DNA of 64,000 nt from Mycobacterium sp. IDR2000157661 (lineage in GTDB: Bacteria; Actinomycetota; Actinomycetes; Mycobacteriales; Mycobacteriaceae): positions 186,001 through 250,000 of the forward strand of contig NZ_CP081006.1 of the NCBI RefSeq assembly GCF_022317005.1, given 5' to 3'. The notes beneath the pieces were generated by a model, which had not been told where the DNA came from, searched no databases, and saw nothing but the letters and a program-made list of their open reading frames with translations. A program made the position numbers and the translations under genes. Within the stretch, counting starts at the first letter, position 1; each line of letters starts with the position of its first letter. Below, piece by piece: positions 18,377 through 28,497 of the stretch.

Positions 18377-19689
18377 CCGCACTGACCCCCGTCCTGAGCC
18401 GGTTCTGGGACGAGCCGGAGCCGTGGTCGCTGCAGACCTACCGCCGCCACGACGGATACCGCGCGCTGGAGAAGGCGCTGACGATGGCGCCCGACGACGT
18501 GATCGCGTTCGTCAAGGACTCCGGGCTGCGGGGCCGCGGCGGTGCGGGCTTCCCGACCGGCACCAAGTGGTCGTTCATTCCCCAGGGCGACACCGGTGCG
18601 GCCGCCAAGCCGCACTACCTGGTCGTCAATGCCGACGAGTCGGAACCCGGCACCTGCAAAGACATTCCGTTGATGCTGACCACGCCGCACTTCCTGATCG
18701 AGGGCGTGATCATCGCGGCGTACGCGATCCGCGCGCACCACGCGTTCATCTACGTACGCGGTGAGGTGGTTCCGGTGCTGCGACGGCTGCAGGCCGCTGT
18801 CGCCGAGGCGTATGAAGCCGGCTATCTCGGCACCGACATCAACGGCTCGGGATTCGACCTCGAGTTGATCGTGCACGCCGGGGCGGGCGCCTACATCTGC
18901 GGCGAGGAGACCGCGCTGCTCGACTCCCTTGAGGGTCGCCGCGGGCAGCCCAGGCTGCGCCCCCCGTTCCCCGCGGTGGCCGGCCTCTATGCCTGCCCGA
19001 CGGTCGTCAACAACGTTGAGTCGATCGCCAGCGTGCCACCGGTACTGCTCAACGGCGTCGACTGGTTCCGCTCGATGGGTTCGGAGAAATCGCCGGGATT
19101 CACGCTGTACTCACTGTCGGGCCACGTCACCACGCCCGGCCAGTACGAGGCACCGCTGGGCATCACGCTGCGCGAACTGCTCGACCTCGCCGGTGGTGTG
19201 CGCGCCGGGCACACGCTGAAGTTCTGGACGCCGGGCGGTTCGTCGACGCCGTTGTTGACCGACGAACATCTCGACGTGCCGCTGGACTACGAGGGGATGG
19301 CCGGCGCGGGCACCATGCTGGGCACCAAGGCGCTGCAGATCTTCGACGAGACCACGTGTGTGGTGCGGGCCGTGCGGCGCTGGACCGAGTTCTACGCCCA
19401 CGAATCCTGCGGAAAGTGCACACCGTGCCGGGAGGGCACCTACTGGCTGGCACAGATCTACGAACGCCTCGAGACGGGCGCGGGGACCGAAGCCGACATC
19501 CAGAAGCTCCTCGACATCTCCGACAACATCTTCGGAAAGTCGTTCTGCGCCTTGGGCGACGGCGCCGCCTCCCCCATCCTGTCGTCGATCCAGTTCTTCC
19601 GCGACGAGTACCTGGCGCACCTGTCGGGGGGCTGCCCGTTCGACCCGCACGCCTCGACGCTGATGGCCACCGAGGGGGCGGGCGTATGA
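18373..19689 (+). CDS. nuoF: NADH-quinone oxidoreductase subunit F
   Basis: 438 aa. The NADH- and FMN-binding flavoprotein that takes the hydride. GLRGRGGAGFPTGTKW (about 55-70) is the FMN/NADH glycine-rich site, GAGAYICGEETALL contacts NADH, and ESCGKCTPCREGT plus the later FCALGD Cys bind the N3 [4Fe-4S] cluster. Works with NuoE and NuoG in the peripheral arm. The stop overlaps the ATG of a 29-codon ORF that fills the gap to nuoG. Confidence 0.96.
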   Translation: MTALTPVLSRFWDEPEPWSLQTYRRHDGYRALEKALTMAPDDVIAFVKDSGLRGRGGAGFPTGTKWSFIPQGDTGAAAKPHYLVVNADESEPGTCKDIPLMLTTPHFLIEGVIIAAYAIRAHHAFIYVRGEVVPVLRRLQAAVAEAYEAGYLGTDINGSGFDLELIVHAGAGAYICGEETALLDSLEGRRGQPRLRPPFPAVAGLYACPTVVNNVESIASVPPVLLNGVDWFRSMGSEKSPGFTLYSLSGHVTTPGQYEAPLGITLRELLDLAGGVRAGHTLKFWTPGGSSTPLLTDEHLDVPLDYEGMAGAGTMLGTKALQIFDETTCVVRAVRRWTEFYAHESCGKCTPCREGTYWLAQIYERLETGAGTEADIQKLLDISDNIFGKSFCALGDGAASPILSSIQFFRDEYLAHLSGGCPFDPHASTLMATEGAGV

Positions 19690-19775
19690 GGACGGCATCG
19701 ATCGTGCGCCGTCATACGGCGGTCGCCGCGCGTCGCGTACGAACCGGCACCGTCCCGGCCGGAAAGGATTTCTAG
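19686..19775 (+). CDS. 29-codon ORF linking nuoF to nuoG
   Basis: ATG at 19686 overlaps the nuoF stop (ATGA) and the frame stays open for 29 codons, ending in TAG directly next to the nuoG ATG (TAGATG). The peptide is Arg-rich (start MRTASIVRRHTAVAARR). It covers the entire 86-base intercistronic gap, and AAAGGA for nuoG lies inside it. Ribosomes leaving nuoF could therefore be carried to nuoG. A chance open frame is possible in GC-rich DNA. Confidence 0.45.
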   Translation: MRTASIVRRHTAVAARRVRTGTVPAGKDF

Positions 19776-22172
19776 ATGACGCAGACAGCTGACACGGGCA
19801 CCGAAGTCACTCCGGTGGAGATGGTGAACCTCACCATCGACGGCGTAGGTGTCAATGTTCCCAAGGGCACGCTGGTGATCCGGGCGGCCGAGCTGATCGG
19901 CGTTCAGATCCCGCGGTTCTGTGACCATCCACTGCTCGACCCCGTAGGCGCCTGCAGGCAGTGCCTCGTCGAGGTGGAGGGCCAGCGCAAGCCGATGGCT
20001 TCCTGCACCACCGCGTGCACCTCGGACATGGTGGTGCGCACCCAGCTCACCTCCGAGGCCGCCGACAAGGCGCAGCAGGGCGTGATGGAGCTGCTGCTGA
20101 TCAACCATCCGCTGGACTGCCCGGTGTGCGACAAGGGCGGTGAATGCCCGCTGCAGAACCAGGCGATGTCCAACGGCCGTGCGGAGACCCGCTTCGAGGA
20201 CGTCAAGCGCACCTTCCCCAAGCCGATCAACATCTCCTCGGAGGTGCTGCTGGACCGTGAGCGTTGCGTGCTGTGCGCCCGCTGCACCCGGTTCTCCGAA
20301 CAGATCGCCGGTGACCCGTTCATCGAGCTGCTCGAACGGGGCGCGTTGCAACAGGTCGGCATCGCCCCGGGCGAGCCGTTCCAGTCGTACTACTCCGGCA
20401 ACACCGTGCAGATCTGCCCGGTCGGAGCGCTCACCGGCGCCGCCTACCGGTTCCGCGCCCGGCCCTTCGACCTGGTGTCCAGCCCCAGCGTGTGCGAACA
20501 CTGTTCGTCGGGTTGCGCGCAGCGCACCGACCACCGTCGCGGAAAAGTGTTGCGGCGCTTGGCTGGTGACGACCCCGAGGTCAACGAGGAGTGGAACTGC
20601 GACAAGGGCCGCTGGGCCTTCACCTACACCACCCAGGGTGACCGGATCGCCACCCCGCTGGTGCGCGACGAGGAGGACGGAGCGTTGCGGCCGGCCTCCT
20701 GGTCCGAGGCGATCAGCGTCGCCAGCGCCGGCCTGGCTGCCGCCCGGGGAAACGCGGGCGTGCTGGTGGGTGGACGGATGACGGTCGAAGACGCCTACGC
20801 CTACTCGAAGTTCGCCCGGATGGTGTTGCAGACCAACGACATCGACTTCCGTGCGCGGCCCCACAGCGCCGAGGAGGCCGACTTCCTCGCCGCCCACATC
20901 GCGGGTCAACCGATGCAGGTCACCTACGCCGATCTGGAGCAGGCCCCCGCCGTGCTGCTGGCCGGGTTCGAACCGGAAGAGGAGTCGCCGATCGTCTTCC
21001 TGCGGTTGCGCAAGGCCGTCCGCAAGAAGGGACTGCAAGTCAAGTCCGTCGCCCCGTTCGCCAGCCGCGCGCTGGCCAAACTGCGCGGTCAATTGATCGC
21101 CGCGGCACCGGGTGGCGAAGCGGCGGCGCTCGACGGGCTGGTGGATGACGCGCAGTTGACGATGCCGGGCGCGGTGATCCTGGTCGGCGAGCGGCTGGCC
21201 ACCTCACCCGGGGCGCTGTCGGCCGCAGGCAGGTTGGCGGCCGCGACCGGCGCCCGGCTGGCGTGGATACCGCGACGTGCCGGCGAACGCGGCGCCCTGG
21301 AGGCCGGTGCGCTGCCCGGTCTGCTGCCCGGTGGTCGTCCGCTCTCGGATCCGGCGGCGCGCGAGCAGACGTCCGCCGGGTGGAGCTTCGGCGAGCTGCC
21401 GAGCACGCCCGGCCGCGACACCGCCGCGATCCTCGACGCCGCCCGCCGCGGCGAGTTGGGCGCGCTGGTGGTCGGCGGGGTGGAGCCGGCCGATCTGCCC
21501 GACCCCGACGCGGCGTTGGCCGCGATCCAGGCGGTGCCGTTCGTCGTGAGCCTCGAAATCAGGGACAGCGCCGTGACCGCGCTCGCCGACGTGGTGTTCC
21601 CCGTCGCACCCGTCACCGAGAAGGACGGCGCGTTCATGAACTGGGAGGGGCGCATTCGTCCCTTCGGCCCGTCGCTACAGAGCAACGCCGCCGCTGACCG
21701 CCGGGTGCTCGGATTCCTGGCCGACGAGTTCGGCATCGACCTGAACATGTCGAGTGCTACGGCCGCGGGTGAGGAGCTGGCGCGGCTCGGGCTCTGGGGC
21801 GGTCGACGCCAGGACGGGCCCGCGGTCACCGCGCCGGAGCCGACGCCACCGGCCCCTGGGCAGGCCGTGCTGGCCGGCTGGCGGCTATTGCTGGACGCCG
21901 GCCGACTGCAGGACGGCGAACCCCATCTGGCGGGTACCGCCCATGTCGCCGTGGCCCGGATGTCGGCGGCCACCGCCACAGGCATCGGCGCCGCCGACGG
22001 CGATCTGGTGACGGTGGGCACCGGCCGCGGGCAACTGACGCTGCCGCTGGAGATCACCGCGATGCCCGACGGCACCGTGTGGGTGCCGCTGAACTCCATC
22101 GGTTCGCAGGTGCACCTGACGCTCGGGGTGACTGCCGGAGCCGTCGTGTCGATCGGGCGGGCCTCATCATGA
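19776..22172 (+). CDS. nuoG: NADH-quinone oxidoreductase subunit G
   Basis: 798 aa, the largest peripheral-arm subunit. N-terminal [2Fe-2S] ferredoxin domain ([15 protein letters not shown], then C about 60-80), the His-Cys3 cluster region [17 protein letters not shown], a [4Fe-4S] domain ([14 protein letters not shown]), then a molybdopterin-oxidoreductase-like domain opening with CEHCSSGC and continuing to the C-terminus without evident cofactor. Residues from about 520 on are Ala/Gly-rich and less conserved. The start has AAAGGA upstream and is preceded by the small linking ORF. ATGA overlap with nuoH. Confidence 0.96.
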   Translation: MTQTADTGTEVTPVEMVNLTIDGVGVNVPKGTLVIRAAELIGVQIPRFCDHPLLDPVGACRQCLVEVEGQRKPMASCTTACTSDMVVRTQLTSEAADKAQQGVMELLLINHPLDCPVCDKGGECPLQNQAMSNGRAETRFEDVKRTFPKPINISSEVLLDRERCVLCARCTRFSEQIAGDPFIELLERGALQQVGIAPGEPFQSYYSGNTVQICPVGALTGAAYRFRARPFDLVSSPSVCEHCSSGCAQRTDHRRGKVLRRLAGDDPEVNEEWNCDKGRWAFTYTTQGDRIATPLVRDEEDGALRPASWSEAISVASAGLAAARGNAGVLVGGRMTVEDAYAYSKFARMVLQTNDIDFRARPHSAEEADFLAAHIAGQPMQVTYADLEQAPAVLLAGFEPEEESPIVFLRLRKAVRKKGLQVKSVAPFASRALAKLRGQLIAAAPGGEAAALDGLVDDAQLTMPGAVILVGERLATSPGALSAAGRLAAATGARLAWIPRRAGERGALEAGALPGLLPGGRPLSDPAAREQTSAGWSFGELPSTPGRDTAAILDAARRGELGALVVGGVEPADLPDPDAALAAIQAVPFVVSLEIRDSAVTALADVVFPVAPVTEKDGAFMNWEGRIRPFGPSLQSNAAADRRVLGFLADEFGIDLNMSSATAAGEELARLGLWGGRRQDGPAVTAPEPTPPAPGQAVLAGWRLLLDAGRLQDGEPHLAGTAHVAVARMSAATATGIGAADGDLVTVGTGRGQLTLPLEITAMPDGTVWVPLNSIGSQVHLTLGVTAGAVVSIGRASS

Positions 22173-23407
22173 CGTATCCCGATCCGACGCTCTTCGGTCA
22201 CGATCCATGGTGGCTGATCGTCGTCAAGGCGGTCGCGATCTTCGCGTTCCTCATGCTGTCGGTGTTGGTCGCGATCCTGATCGAGCGAAAGTTGCTCGGC
22301 TGGATGCAGATGCGCCCCGGCCCCAACCGCGTCGGGCCGTGGGGACTGCTGCAGTCGCTGGTGGACGGGGTCAAGCTGGCGCTCAAGGAGGGGCTGATCC
22401 CGGCAGGGGTGGACAGGTTCGTCTATCTCGCCGCACCGGTGATCGCGGCGGTTCCCGCGTTCATCGCGTTCGCCGTGATCCCCATGGGCGGCGAGGTGTC
22501 CGTCTTCGGGCAGCGCACCGCGTTGCAGTTGACCGACATGCCGGTCGCGGTCCTGTACGTGCTGGCGGCGACGTCGATCGGCGTGTACGGAATCGTGTTG
22601 GCGGGCTGGGCTTCCGGATCCACCTATCCCCTGCTGGGCGGGCTGCGGTCCAGTGCGCAGGTGATCTCCTACGAGATCGCGATGGCGCTGTCGTTCGTGG
22701 CGGTGTTCCTCTACGCGGGCACCATGTCGACATCCGGGATCGTCGCAAGCCAGCAGGGTCTCTGGTTCATCTTCCCGCTGCTGCCGTCGTTCATCATCTA
22801 CCTCATCTCCATGGTCGGTGAAACCAACCGCGCGCCTTTCGATCTGCCCGAGGCCGAGGGCGAACTGGTCGGCGGGTTCCACACCGAGTACTCGTCGATC
22901 AAATTCGCGATGTTCATGCTCGCCGAGTACGTGAACATGATCACGGTCTCCGCGCTGGCGACCACGTTGTTCCTCGGCGGTTGGCACGCGCCGTGGCCGA
23001 TCAACATGTGGGACGGCGCCAACTCCGGCTGGTGGCCCCTCCTGTGGTTCATCGCCAAGGTCTGGGGCTTCATGTTCGTCTTCTTCTGGTTGCGCGGCAC
23101 CCTGCCCCGCATGCGCTACGACCAGTTCATGGCGTTGGGCTGGAAGATCCTGATGCCCGTGTCGCTGGTGTGGATCGTGATCGTCTCGAGCGTCCGCAGC
23201 TTGCGCAACCAGGGCTACGACGACCTCACCGCGGCCCTGATCACGGTGGCCGTCGTGGTCGCGCTGCTGGTGCTGGTCGGACTCTGGCGAACTGTTCGGA
23301 GCAGACGTATGCCGGCCACCACCGTGCAGGATCTGGAATCGGGCGCGTATCCGGTGCCACCGCTGCCCTCGACGGGCACCGCCCCGAAGGAGAAGTCCAA
23401 TGCCTAG
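22169..23407 (+). CDS. nuoH: NADH-quinone oxidoreductase subunit H
   Basis: 412 aa, eight or nine transmembrane helices. It forms the quinone channel at the arm junction: [21 protein letters not shown] near the N-terminus (shown in part as [12 protein letters not shown]) and [19 protein letters not shown] in the acidic loop are diagnostic. The C-terminal hydrophilic tail of about 45 residues is longer than in E. coli and typical of actinobacteria. Its start overlaps nuoG and its end overlaps nuoI by eight bases. Confidence 0.96.
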   Translation: MTYPDPTLFGHDPWWLIVVKAVAIFAFLMLSVLVAILIERKLLGWMQMRPGPNRVGPWGLLQSLVDGVKLALKEGLIPAGVDRFVYLAAPVIAAVPAFIAFAVIPMGGEVSVFGQRTALQLTDMPVAVLYVLAATSIGVYGIVLAGWASGSTYPLLGGLRSSAQVISYEIAMALSFVAVFLYAGTMSTSGIVASQQGLWFIFPLLPSFIIYLISMVGETNRAPFDLPEAEGELVGGFHTEYSSIKFAMFMLAEYVNMITVSALATTLFLGGWHAPWPINMWDGANSGWWPLLWFIAKVWGFMFVFFWLRGTLPRMRYDQFMALGWKILMPVSLVWIVIVSSVRSLRNQGYDDLTAALITVAVVVALLVLVGLWRTVRSRRMPATTVQDLESGAYPVPPLPSTGTAPKEKSNA

Positions 23408-23936
23408 GTTCTTCGATGCGATCGCGGGGTTCGGGGTCACCTTCCGGACGATGTTCAAGAAGCGCCTCACCGAACAGTATCCGGAGAAGCCCGGCCCCGT
23501 AGCCAAGCGCTATCACGGCCGCCACCAACTGAACCGGTATGCCGACGGGCTGGAGAAGTGCATCGGCTGCGAGTTGTGCGCATGGGCCTGCCCCGCGGAC
23601 GCCATCTTCGTCGAGGGCGCCGACAACACCGAGGAGGAACGGTTCTCCCCCGGTGAACGGTACGGCCGGGTTTACCAGATCAACTATCTGCGCTGTATCG
23701 GGTGCGGGCTGTGTATCGAGGCCTGTCCCACCCGCGCGCTGACTATGACCAACGACTACGAGATGGCCGACGACAACCGCGCCGACCTGATCTGGGGCAA
23801 GGACAAACTGCTCGCTCCGCTGGAGTCGGGCATGCTGCCGGCACCGCACCCGATGGCGCCGGGAAGCACCGACGAGGACTACTACCGGGGCAAGGTGAAA
23901 CCTCTGAAAACCGAGGCAACCGAGGACGCCCGGTGA
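23400..23936 (+). CDS. nuoI: NADH-quinone oxidoreductase subunit I
   Basis: 178 aa. Two ferredoxin-type motifs, [12 protein letters not shown] (about 55-66) and [12 protein letters not shown] (about 100-111), bind clusters N6a and N6b, which pass electrons from NuoG to NuoB. The C-terminal 40 residues are the hydrophilic extension seen in other mycobacterial NuoI. Overlaps nuoH at the start and nuoJ at the end (GTGA). Confidence 0.96.
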   Translation: MPRFFDAIAGFGVTFRTMFKKRLTEQYPEKPGPVAKRYHGRHQLNRYADGLEKCIGCELCAWACPADAIFVEGADNTEEERFSPGERYGRVYQINYLRCIGCGLCIEACPTRALTMTNDYEMADDNRADLIWGKDKLLAPLESGMLPAPHPMAPGSTDEDYYRGKVKPLKTEATEDAR

Positions 23937-24703
23937 GCCTCGATTTCCTCACCACGGCGGTCGCCGACGGCGGGGTCCCCACCTCGACCACCGAAGCGGT
24001 GCTGTTCTGGGTACTCGGCGCGGTCGCGGTAATCGGCGCGATCGGCGTCGTCGCCGCACCCAAGACGGTCTACTCGGCGATGTTCCTGGCCACCACGATG
24101 ATCGTGCTCGCTGTCTTCTACATCACCCAGGACGCGCTGTTCCTCGGCGTCGTGCAAGTGGTGGTCTACACCGGCGCGGTGATGATGCTGTTCCTGTTCG
24201 TGCTGATGCTCATCGGCGTCGATTCGTCGGACTCGCTGGTCGAAACCATTCGCGGCCAACGAGTCGCGGCGATCGTCGTCGGCGTCGGCTTCGGCATCCT
24301 GCTCATCGCCGGTATCGGCAATGTCTCGGTGGGCGGTTTCACCGGGCTGGCGCAGGCCAACGCGAACGGCAATGTGCAGGGCCTGGCTGCGTTGCTGTTC
24401 ACCCGCTACCTGTGGGCGTTCGAGTTGACCGGCGCGTTGATCATCACCGCCGCACTGGGCGCCATGGTGCTGGCACACCGAGAGCGGTTCGAGCGCCGCA
24501 AGACCCAGCGCGAGTTGGCGCAGGACCGGTTCCGGCCCGGCGGCCATCCGACGACGCTGCCCACCGCGGGTGTGTATGCACGCAGCAACGCCGTCGACGT
24601 GGCGGCCCGGCTCCCGGACGGATCGGCATCCGAGCTCTCGGTCAGCGCGCTGCTGCAGCGACGGACCGTCGGCCCGGACAACGGCGACGAGGGTGACGAA
24701 TGA
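23933..24703 (+). CDS. nuoJ: NADH-quinone oxidoreductase subunit J
   Basis: 256 aa from GTG 23933. Five transmembrane helices; [17 protein letters not shown] in helix three is the conserved NuoJ pi-bulge region. The last 80 residues are hydrophilic and specific to actinobacterial homologues. Part of the membrane arm between NuoH/A and NuoK. ATGA overlap with nuoK. Confidence 0.95.
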   Translation: MSLDFLTTAVADGGVPTSTTEAVLFWVLGAVAVIGAIGVVAAPKTVYSAMFLATTMIVLAVFYITQDALFLGVVQVVVYTGAVMMLFLFVLMLIGVDSSDSLVETIRGQRVAAIVVGVGFGILLIAGIGNVSVGGFTGLAQANANGNVQGLAALLFTRYLWAFELTGALIITAALGAMVLAHRERFERRKTQRELAQDRFRPGGHPTTLPTAGVYARSNAVDVAARLPDGSASELSVSALLQRRTVGPDNGDEGDE

Positions 24704-24999
24704 GCCCCGAGTACTACCTTTATCTGTCCGCACTGTTGTTCACCATCGGCGCGGCCGGGGTGTTGTTGCGCCGCAACGCGATCGTCATGTTCATGTGCGT
24801 GGAACTGATGCTCAACGCGTGCAACCTCGCCTTCGTCACGTTCTCGCGGCTGCACGGCCAACTCGACGGGCAGGTGGTGGCGTTCTTCACCATGGTCGTC
24901 GCCGCCTGCGAGGTGGTGATCGGTCTGGCGATCATCATGACCATCTTCCGCGCCCGCCGGTCGGCATCCGTCGACGACGCCAACCTGCTCAAACACTGA
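24700..24999 (+). CDS. nuoK: NADH-quinone oxidoreductase subunit K
   Basis: 99 aa, three transmembrane helices. [18 protein letters not shown] carries the conserved Glu of helix two and EVVIGLAI the Glu of helix three, both part of the central proton path. Homologous to MrpC of cation antiporters. The start overlaps nuoJ; the stop overlaps the ATG of the mini-ORF leading to nuoL. Confidence 0.96.
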   Translation: MSPEYYLYLSALLFTIGAAGVLLRRNAIVMFMCVELMLNACNLAFVTFSRLHGQLDGQVVAFFTMVVAACEVVIGLAIIMTIFRARRSASVDDANLLKH

Positions 25000-25042
25000 T
25001 GAGCGCTAGCGCGAAGAAGAGACAACCTGGGTGGGTGTGATG
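24997..25042 (+). repeat. coupled mini-ORF repeat between nuoK and nuoL
   Basis: TGATGAGCGCTAGCGCGAAGAAG is a variant of the nuoD-nuoE element. Its ATG (24999) overlaps the nuoK stop; it encodes [13 protein letters not shown] and stops at 25040, overlapping the nuoL ATG at 25040. Again both junctions are ATGA, so the element spans exactly one stop-start junction. Confidence 0.85.
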
Positions 25043-26920
25043 ACAACTCCTGTGTGGCTGACGATCGCCCTGCCGCTGGCGGGTGCGCTGATACTGCTTC
25101 TGGGCGGGCGACGCACCAACGGCTGGGGCCACCTGCTGGGCTGCGCGGCCGCCCTCGGGTCGTTCGCGGTCGGCGCGCTGTTGTTCGCCGAGATGCTCGG
25201 TCGCGACGACGGGCAGCGCACCATCCACGAGTCGCTGTTCAGCTGGGTGCCGGTGGCCGGACTGCAGGTCGACTTCGGCCTGCTGCTCGATCCGCTGTCC
25301 ATGTGCTTCGTATTGCTGATCACCGGTGTCGGCTCCCTCATCCACATCTACTCGGTCGGCTACATGGCCGAAGATCCCGAGCGGCGACGGTTTTTCGCGT
25401 ACCTCAACCTGTTCCTGTCGGCGATGCTGCTGCTGGTCCTTGCCGACAACTTCCTGGGCCTGTATGTCGGCTGGGAGGGCGTCGGCCTGGCGTCATACCT
25501 GCTGATCGGCTTTTGGTCGTACAAGCCGTCGGCGGCCACCGCGGCCAAGAAGGCGTTCGTCGTCAACCGTGTCGGCGACATCGGCCTGGCCGTGGCACTG
25601 ATGGTGATGTTCGCCTACATCGGGTCGGTGTCGTTCGAGAACGTGTTCGCCGCCGCGCCGGAGGTCGGCGAGGGCGTGCTGACGGCCATCGGCCTGCTGC
25701 TCCTGCTGGCGGCGTGCGGCAAGTCGGCGCAGGTACCGCTGCAGTCCTGGCTGGGCGATGCGATGGAGGGCCCGACGCCGGTCTCGGCGCTGATCCACGC
25801 CGCCACCATGGTCACCGCCGGCGTCTACCTGATCGTGCGGTCGGGACCGGTCTTCGACCTCGCGCCCGCCGCACAACTGGGCGTCGTGATCGTCGGTGCG
25901 GTGACCCTGTTGTTCGGCGCCGTCATCGGTTGCGCGAAGGACGACATCAAGAAAGCGCTTGCGGCGTCGACGATGTCGCAGATCGGCTACATGGTGCTCG
26001 CCGCGGGCCTGGGACCGGCCGGCTACGCCTTCGCAATCATGCACCTGCTCACCCACGGCTTCTTCAAGGCCGGGTTGTTCCTCGGCGCCGGTTCGGTCAT
26101 GCACGCCATGAACGACGAGGTCGACATGCGGCGCTACGGCGGGCTGCGCAAGGCGCTGCCGATCACCTTCGCCACCTTCGGCCTCGGTTACCTCGCGATC
26201 ATCGGCGTGCCACCGCTGGCCGGGTTCTTCTCCAAGGACGGGATCATCGAGGCGGCACTCGGCGCCGGTGGGGTGAAGGGGTGGATCCTCGGTGGCGTCA
26301 CGATTCTCGGTGCAGGCATCACCGCGTTCTACATGACGCGGGTGATGCTGATGACGTTCTTCGGCGAGAAGCGCTGGGCCGCACACGCGCATCCCCACGA
26401 GGCGCCCAAGGTGATGACCTGGCCGATGATCCTGCTGGCGATCGGCTCGGTCGGGTCCGGCGCCGCGTTCGCCATCGGTGGAACACTCGAGCACTGGCTC
26501 GAACCGGTCGTGGGCACACACGAGATCCACCACGTCGCTCCGGTGTGGGTGGTGACCACCGTGATCCTGGCGGTGGTGGCCGTCGGCATCGTGATCGCCT
26601 ATCGCATGTACGGCACCCGGGCGGTGCCCGAGGACGTGCCTGCGGGGTCGGCGCTCACCGTCGCGGCGCGCAACGATCTGTACGGTGACGCGTTCAACGA
26701 AGAGGTCTTCATGCGGCCGGGACAGCAGCTCACCAGGGGGCTGGTCGAAATCGACGATGAAGCGGTGGAGGGCGCGGGCACCGGCCTGGCCACGCTGGTG
26801 TCCCGGACATCGGCCGGACTTCGGCAGACCCAGACCGGCTTCGCCCGGTCCTATGCGCTGTCGATGTTGGCAGGCGCGATCCTGTTGGTCGGCGCGATCC
26901 TGGCGGTGCAGCTGTGGTGA
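25040..26920 (+). CDS. nuoL: NADH-quinone oxidoreductase subunit L
   Basis: 626 aa, antiporter-like subunit at the far end of the membrane arm. [19 protein letters not shown] has the conserved Glu (TM5), [19 protein letters not shown] the conserved Lys/His region (TM7-8), and the C-terminal amphipathic helix and last TM follow. Pumps protons through the coupled antiporter-like chain. I chose ATG 25040 over GTG 25031 because it overlaps the mini-ORF stop. GTGA overlap with nuoM. Confidence 0.95.
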   Translation: MTTPVWLTIALPLAGALILLLGGRRTNGWGHLLGCAAALGSFAVGALLFAEMLGRDDGQRTIHESLFSWVPVAGLQVDFGLLLDPLSMCFVLLITGVGSLIHIYSVGYMAEDPERRRFFAYLNLFLSAMLLLVLADNFLGLYVGWEGVGLASYLLIGFWSYKPSAATAAKKAFVVNRVGDIGLAVALMVMFAYIGSVSFENVFAAAPEVGEGVLTAIGLLLLLAACGKSAQVPLQSWLGDAMEGPTPVSALIHAATMVTAGVYLIVRSGPVFDLAPAAQLGVVIVGAVTLLFGAVIGCAKDDIKKALAASTMSQIGYMVLAAGLGPAGYAFAIMHLLTHGFFKAGLFLGAGSVMHAMNDEVDMRRYGGLRKALPITFATFGLGYLAIIGVPPLAGFFSKDGIIEAALGAGGVKGWILGGVTILGAGITAFYMTRVMLMTFFGEKRWAAHAHPHEAPKVMTWPMILLAIGSVGSGAAFAIGGTLEHWLEPVVGTHEIHHVAPVWVVTTVILAVVAVGIVIAYRMYGTRAVPEDVPAGSALTVAARNDLYGDAFNEEVFMRPGQQLTRGLVEIDDEAVEGAGTGLATLVSRTSAGLRQTQTGFARSYALSMLAGAILLVGAILAVQLW

Positions 26921-28497
26921 CGACATTCCCCTGGTTGACGGTGTTATGGGCGGTGCCGATCGTCGGCGCCGCGGTGGTGATCCTGCTGCCCGCTTCGCTG
27001 CGCGCGGTGGCGAAATGGCTTGCGCTCGTGGTGTCTCTGGTCGTCCTGGTCGTCACGGTGCTGTTGGCGGTGCAGTTCGACCCCGGCGGCGAGCAGTACC
27101 AGTTCGTCGAGTCGTACCAATGGATCCCGTCGTTCGGCACGGGTTACATCCTCGGGCTCGACGGCATCGCCCTGGCGATCGTCGCGCTCACCGCGGTGCT
27201 GGTGCCGCTGCTGCTGATCGCCGGCTGGAACGACGTCAGCGACCAGGCCGCATGGGGCGGGCGCTCGACGCACGCCTATTTCGCTTTGACGCTGGCCGTC
27301 GAGGGCATGGTGCTCATGTCGCTGGCCTCCCTCGACGTGCTGCTGTTCTACGTCTTCTTCGAGGCGATGCTGATCCCGATGTACTTCCTGATCGGCGGGT
27401 TCGGGGGATCTGGAGGAAGGCGCACCGAGTCTTCCAGGGCCGCCGTGAAGTTCCTGCTGTACAACCTGTTCGGCGGCCTCATCATGCTCGCCGCGGTGAT
27501 CGGCCTCTACGTCGTGACCGCGCAGAGCGACGCTTTCGCCGCAGGCACATTCGACTTCCGGGCGATCGTCGCGGCGGTCTCGAGCGGCGAGCTTGCCGTC
27601 AATCCCGCCGTCATGCACATGCTGTTCGGTGGCTTCATGTTCGCGTTCGCGATCAAGGCACCGCTGTGGCCGTTCCACCGATGGTTGCCCGACGCCGCGG
27701 TCGAAGCCACCCCGGCCAGTGCGGTGCTGATGATGGCGGTCATGGACAAGGTCGGAACCTTCGGCATGCTGCGGTACTGCCTGCAGCTGTTCCCCGACTC
27801 CTCAGCTTATTTCCGGCCGCTGATCATCACGCTAGCGGTGATCGGCATCGTCTACGGCGCCGTCGTGGCGATCGGTCAGACCGACGTGATGCGCCTGATC
27901 GCCTACACCTCCATCTCCCACTTCGGCTTCATCATCCTGGGAATCTTCGTGATGACGAGCCAGGGCCAGGCGGGCTCGACGCTGTACATGGTCAACCATG
28001 GCCTGTCGACCGCCGCGCTGTTCCTGATCGCCGGATTCCTGGTCACGCGCAGGGGTTCTCGCCTCATCGCGTCCTACGGTGGAGTGCAGAAGGTGGCCCC
28101 CGTGCTGGCGGGCACCTTCCTCGTCGCGGGCCTTGCCACTTTGTCGCTACCCGGACTGGCGCCTTTCATCAGCGAGTTCCTGGTCCTCATCGGCACATTC
28201 ACCCGCTACCCGGTGCTGGCCGTGTTCGCCGCGACCGCGCTGGTGCTGTCGGCGATCTACATCCTGTGGATGTATCAGCGGATGATGACCGGTCCGGTCA
28301 CCGACGGCAACGACCGGCTGCGTGACCTGGTTCCGCGCGAACTCGTGGTCGTCGCCCCGCTGATCGCGATGTTGATCGTGCTGGGTGTGTACCCGAAGCC
28401 CGCGCTCGACGTGATCAATCCCGCGGTCACACACACGCTGACCACGATCGACCAGCAAGACCCGGTGCCCCCGATGGCGGAAGGGCCGATTCGATGA
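26917..28497 (+). CDS. nuoM: NADH-quinone oxidoreductase subunit M
   Basis: 526 aa, second antiporter-like subunit, about 14 transmembrane helices. [20 protein letters not shown] has the conserved Glu of TM5 and [20 protein letters not shown] the broken TM7 helix. GTG 26917 overlaps the nuoL stop; an in-frame GTG at 26914 is equally readable. ATGA overlap with nuoN. Confidence 0.95.
   Translation: MTTFPWLTVLWAVPIVGAAVVILLPASLRAVAKWLALVVSLVVLVVTVLLAVQFDPGGEQYQFVESYQWIPSFGTGYILGLDGIALAIVALTAVLVPLLLIAGWNDVSDQAAWGGRSTHAYFALTLAVEGMVLMSLASLDVLLFYVFFEAMLIPMYFLIGGFGGSGGRRTESSRAAVKFLLYNLFGGLIMLAAVIGLYVVTAQSDAFAAGTFDFRAIVAAVSSGELAVNPAVMHMLFGGFMFAFAIKAPLWPFHRWLPDAAVEATPASAVLMMAVMDKVGTFGMLRYCLQLFPDSSAYFRPLIITLAVIGIVYGAVVAIGQTDVMRLIAYTSISHFGFIILGIFVMTSQGQAGSTLYMVNHGLSTAALFLIAGFLVTRRGSRLIASYGGVQKVAPVLAGTFLVAGLATLSLPGLAPFISEFLVLIGTFTRYPVLAVFAATALVLSAIYILWMYQRMMTGPVTDGNDRLRDLVPRELVVVAPLIAMLIVLGVYPKPALDVINPAVTHTLTTIDQQDPVPPMAEGPIR

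Noticed and set aside
21089-23506. 805-codon minus-strand frame across nuoG and nuoH
   Set aside because: Antisense shadow of two well-conserved complex I genes; no family resemblance or start signal.
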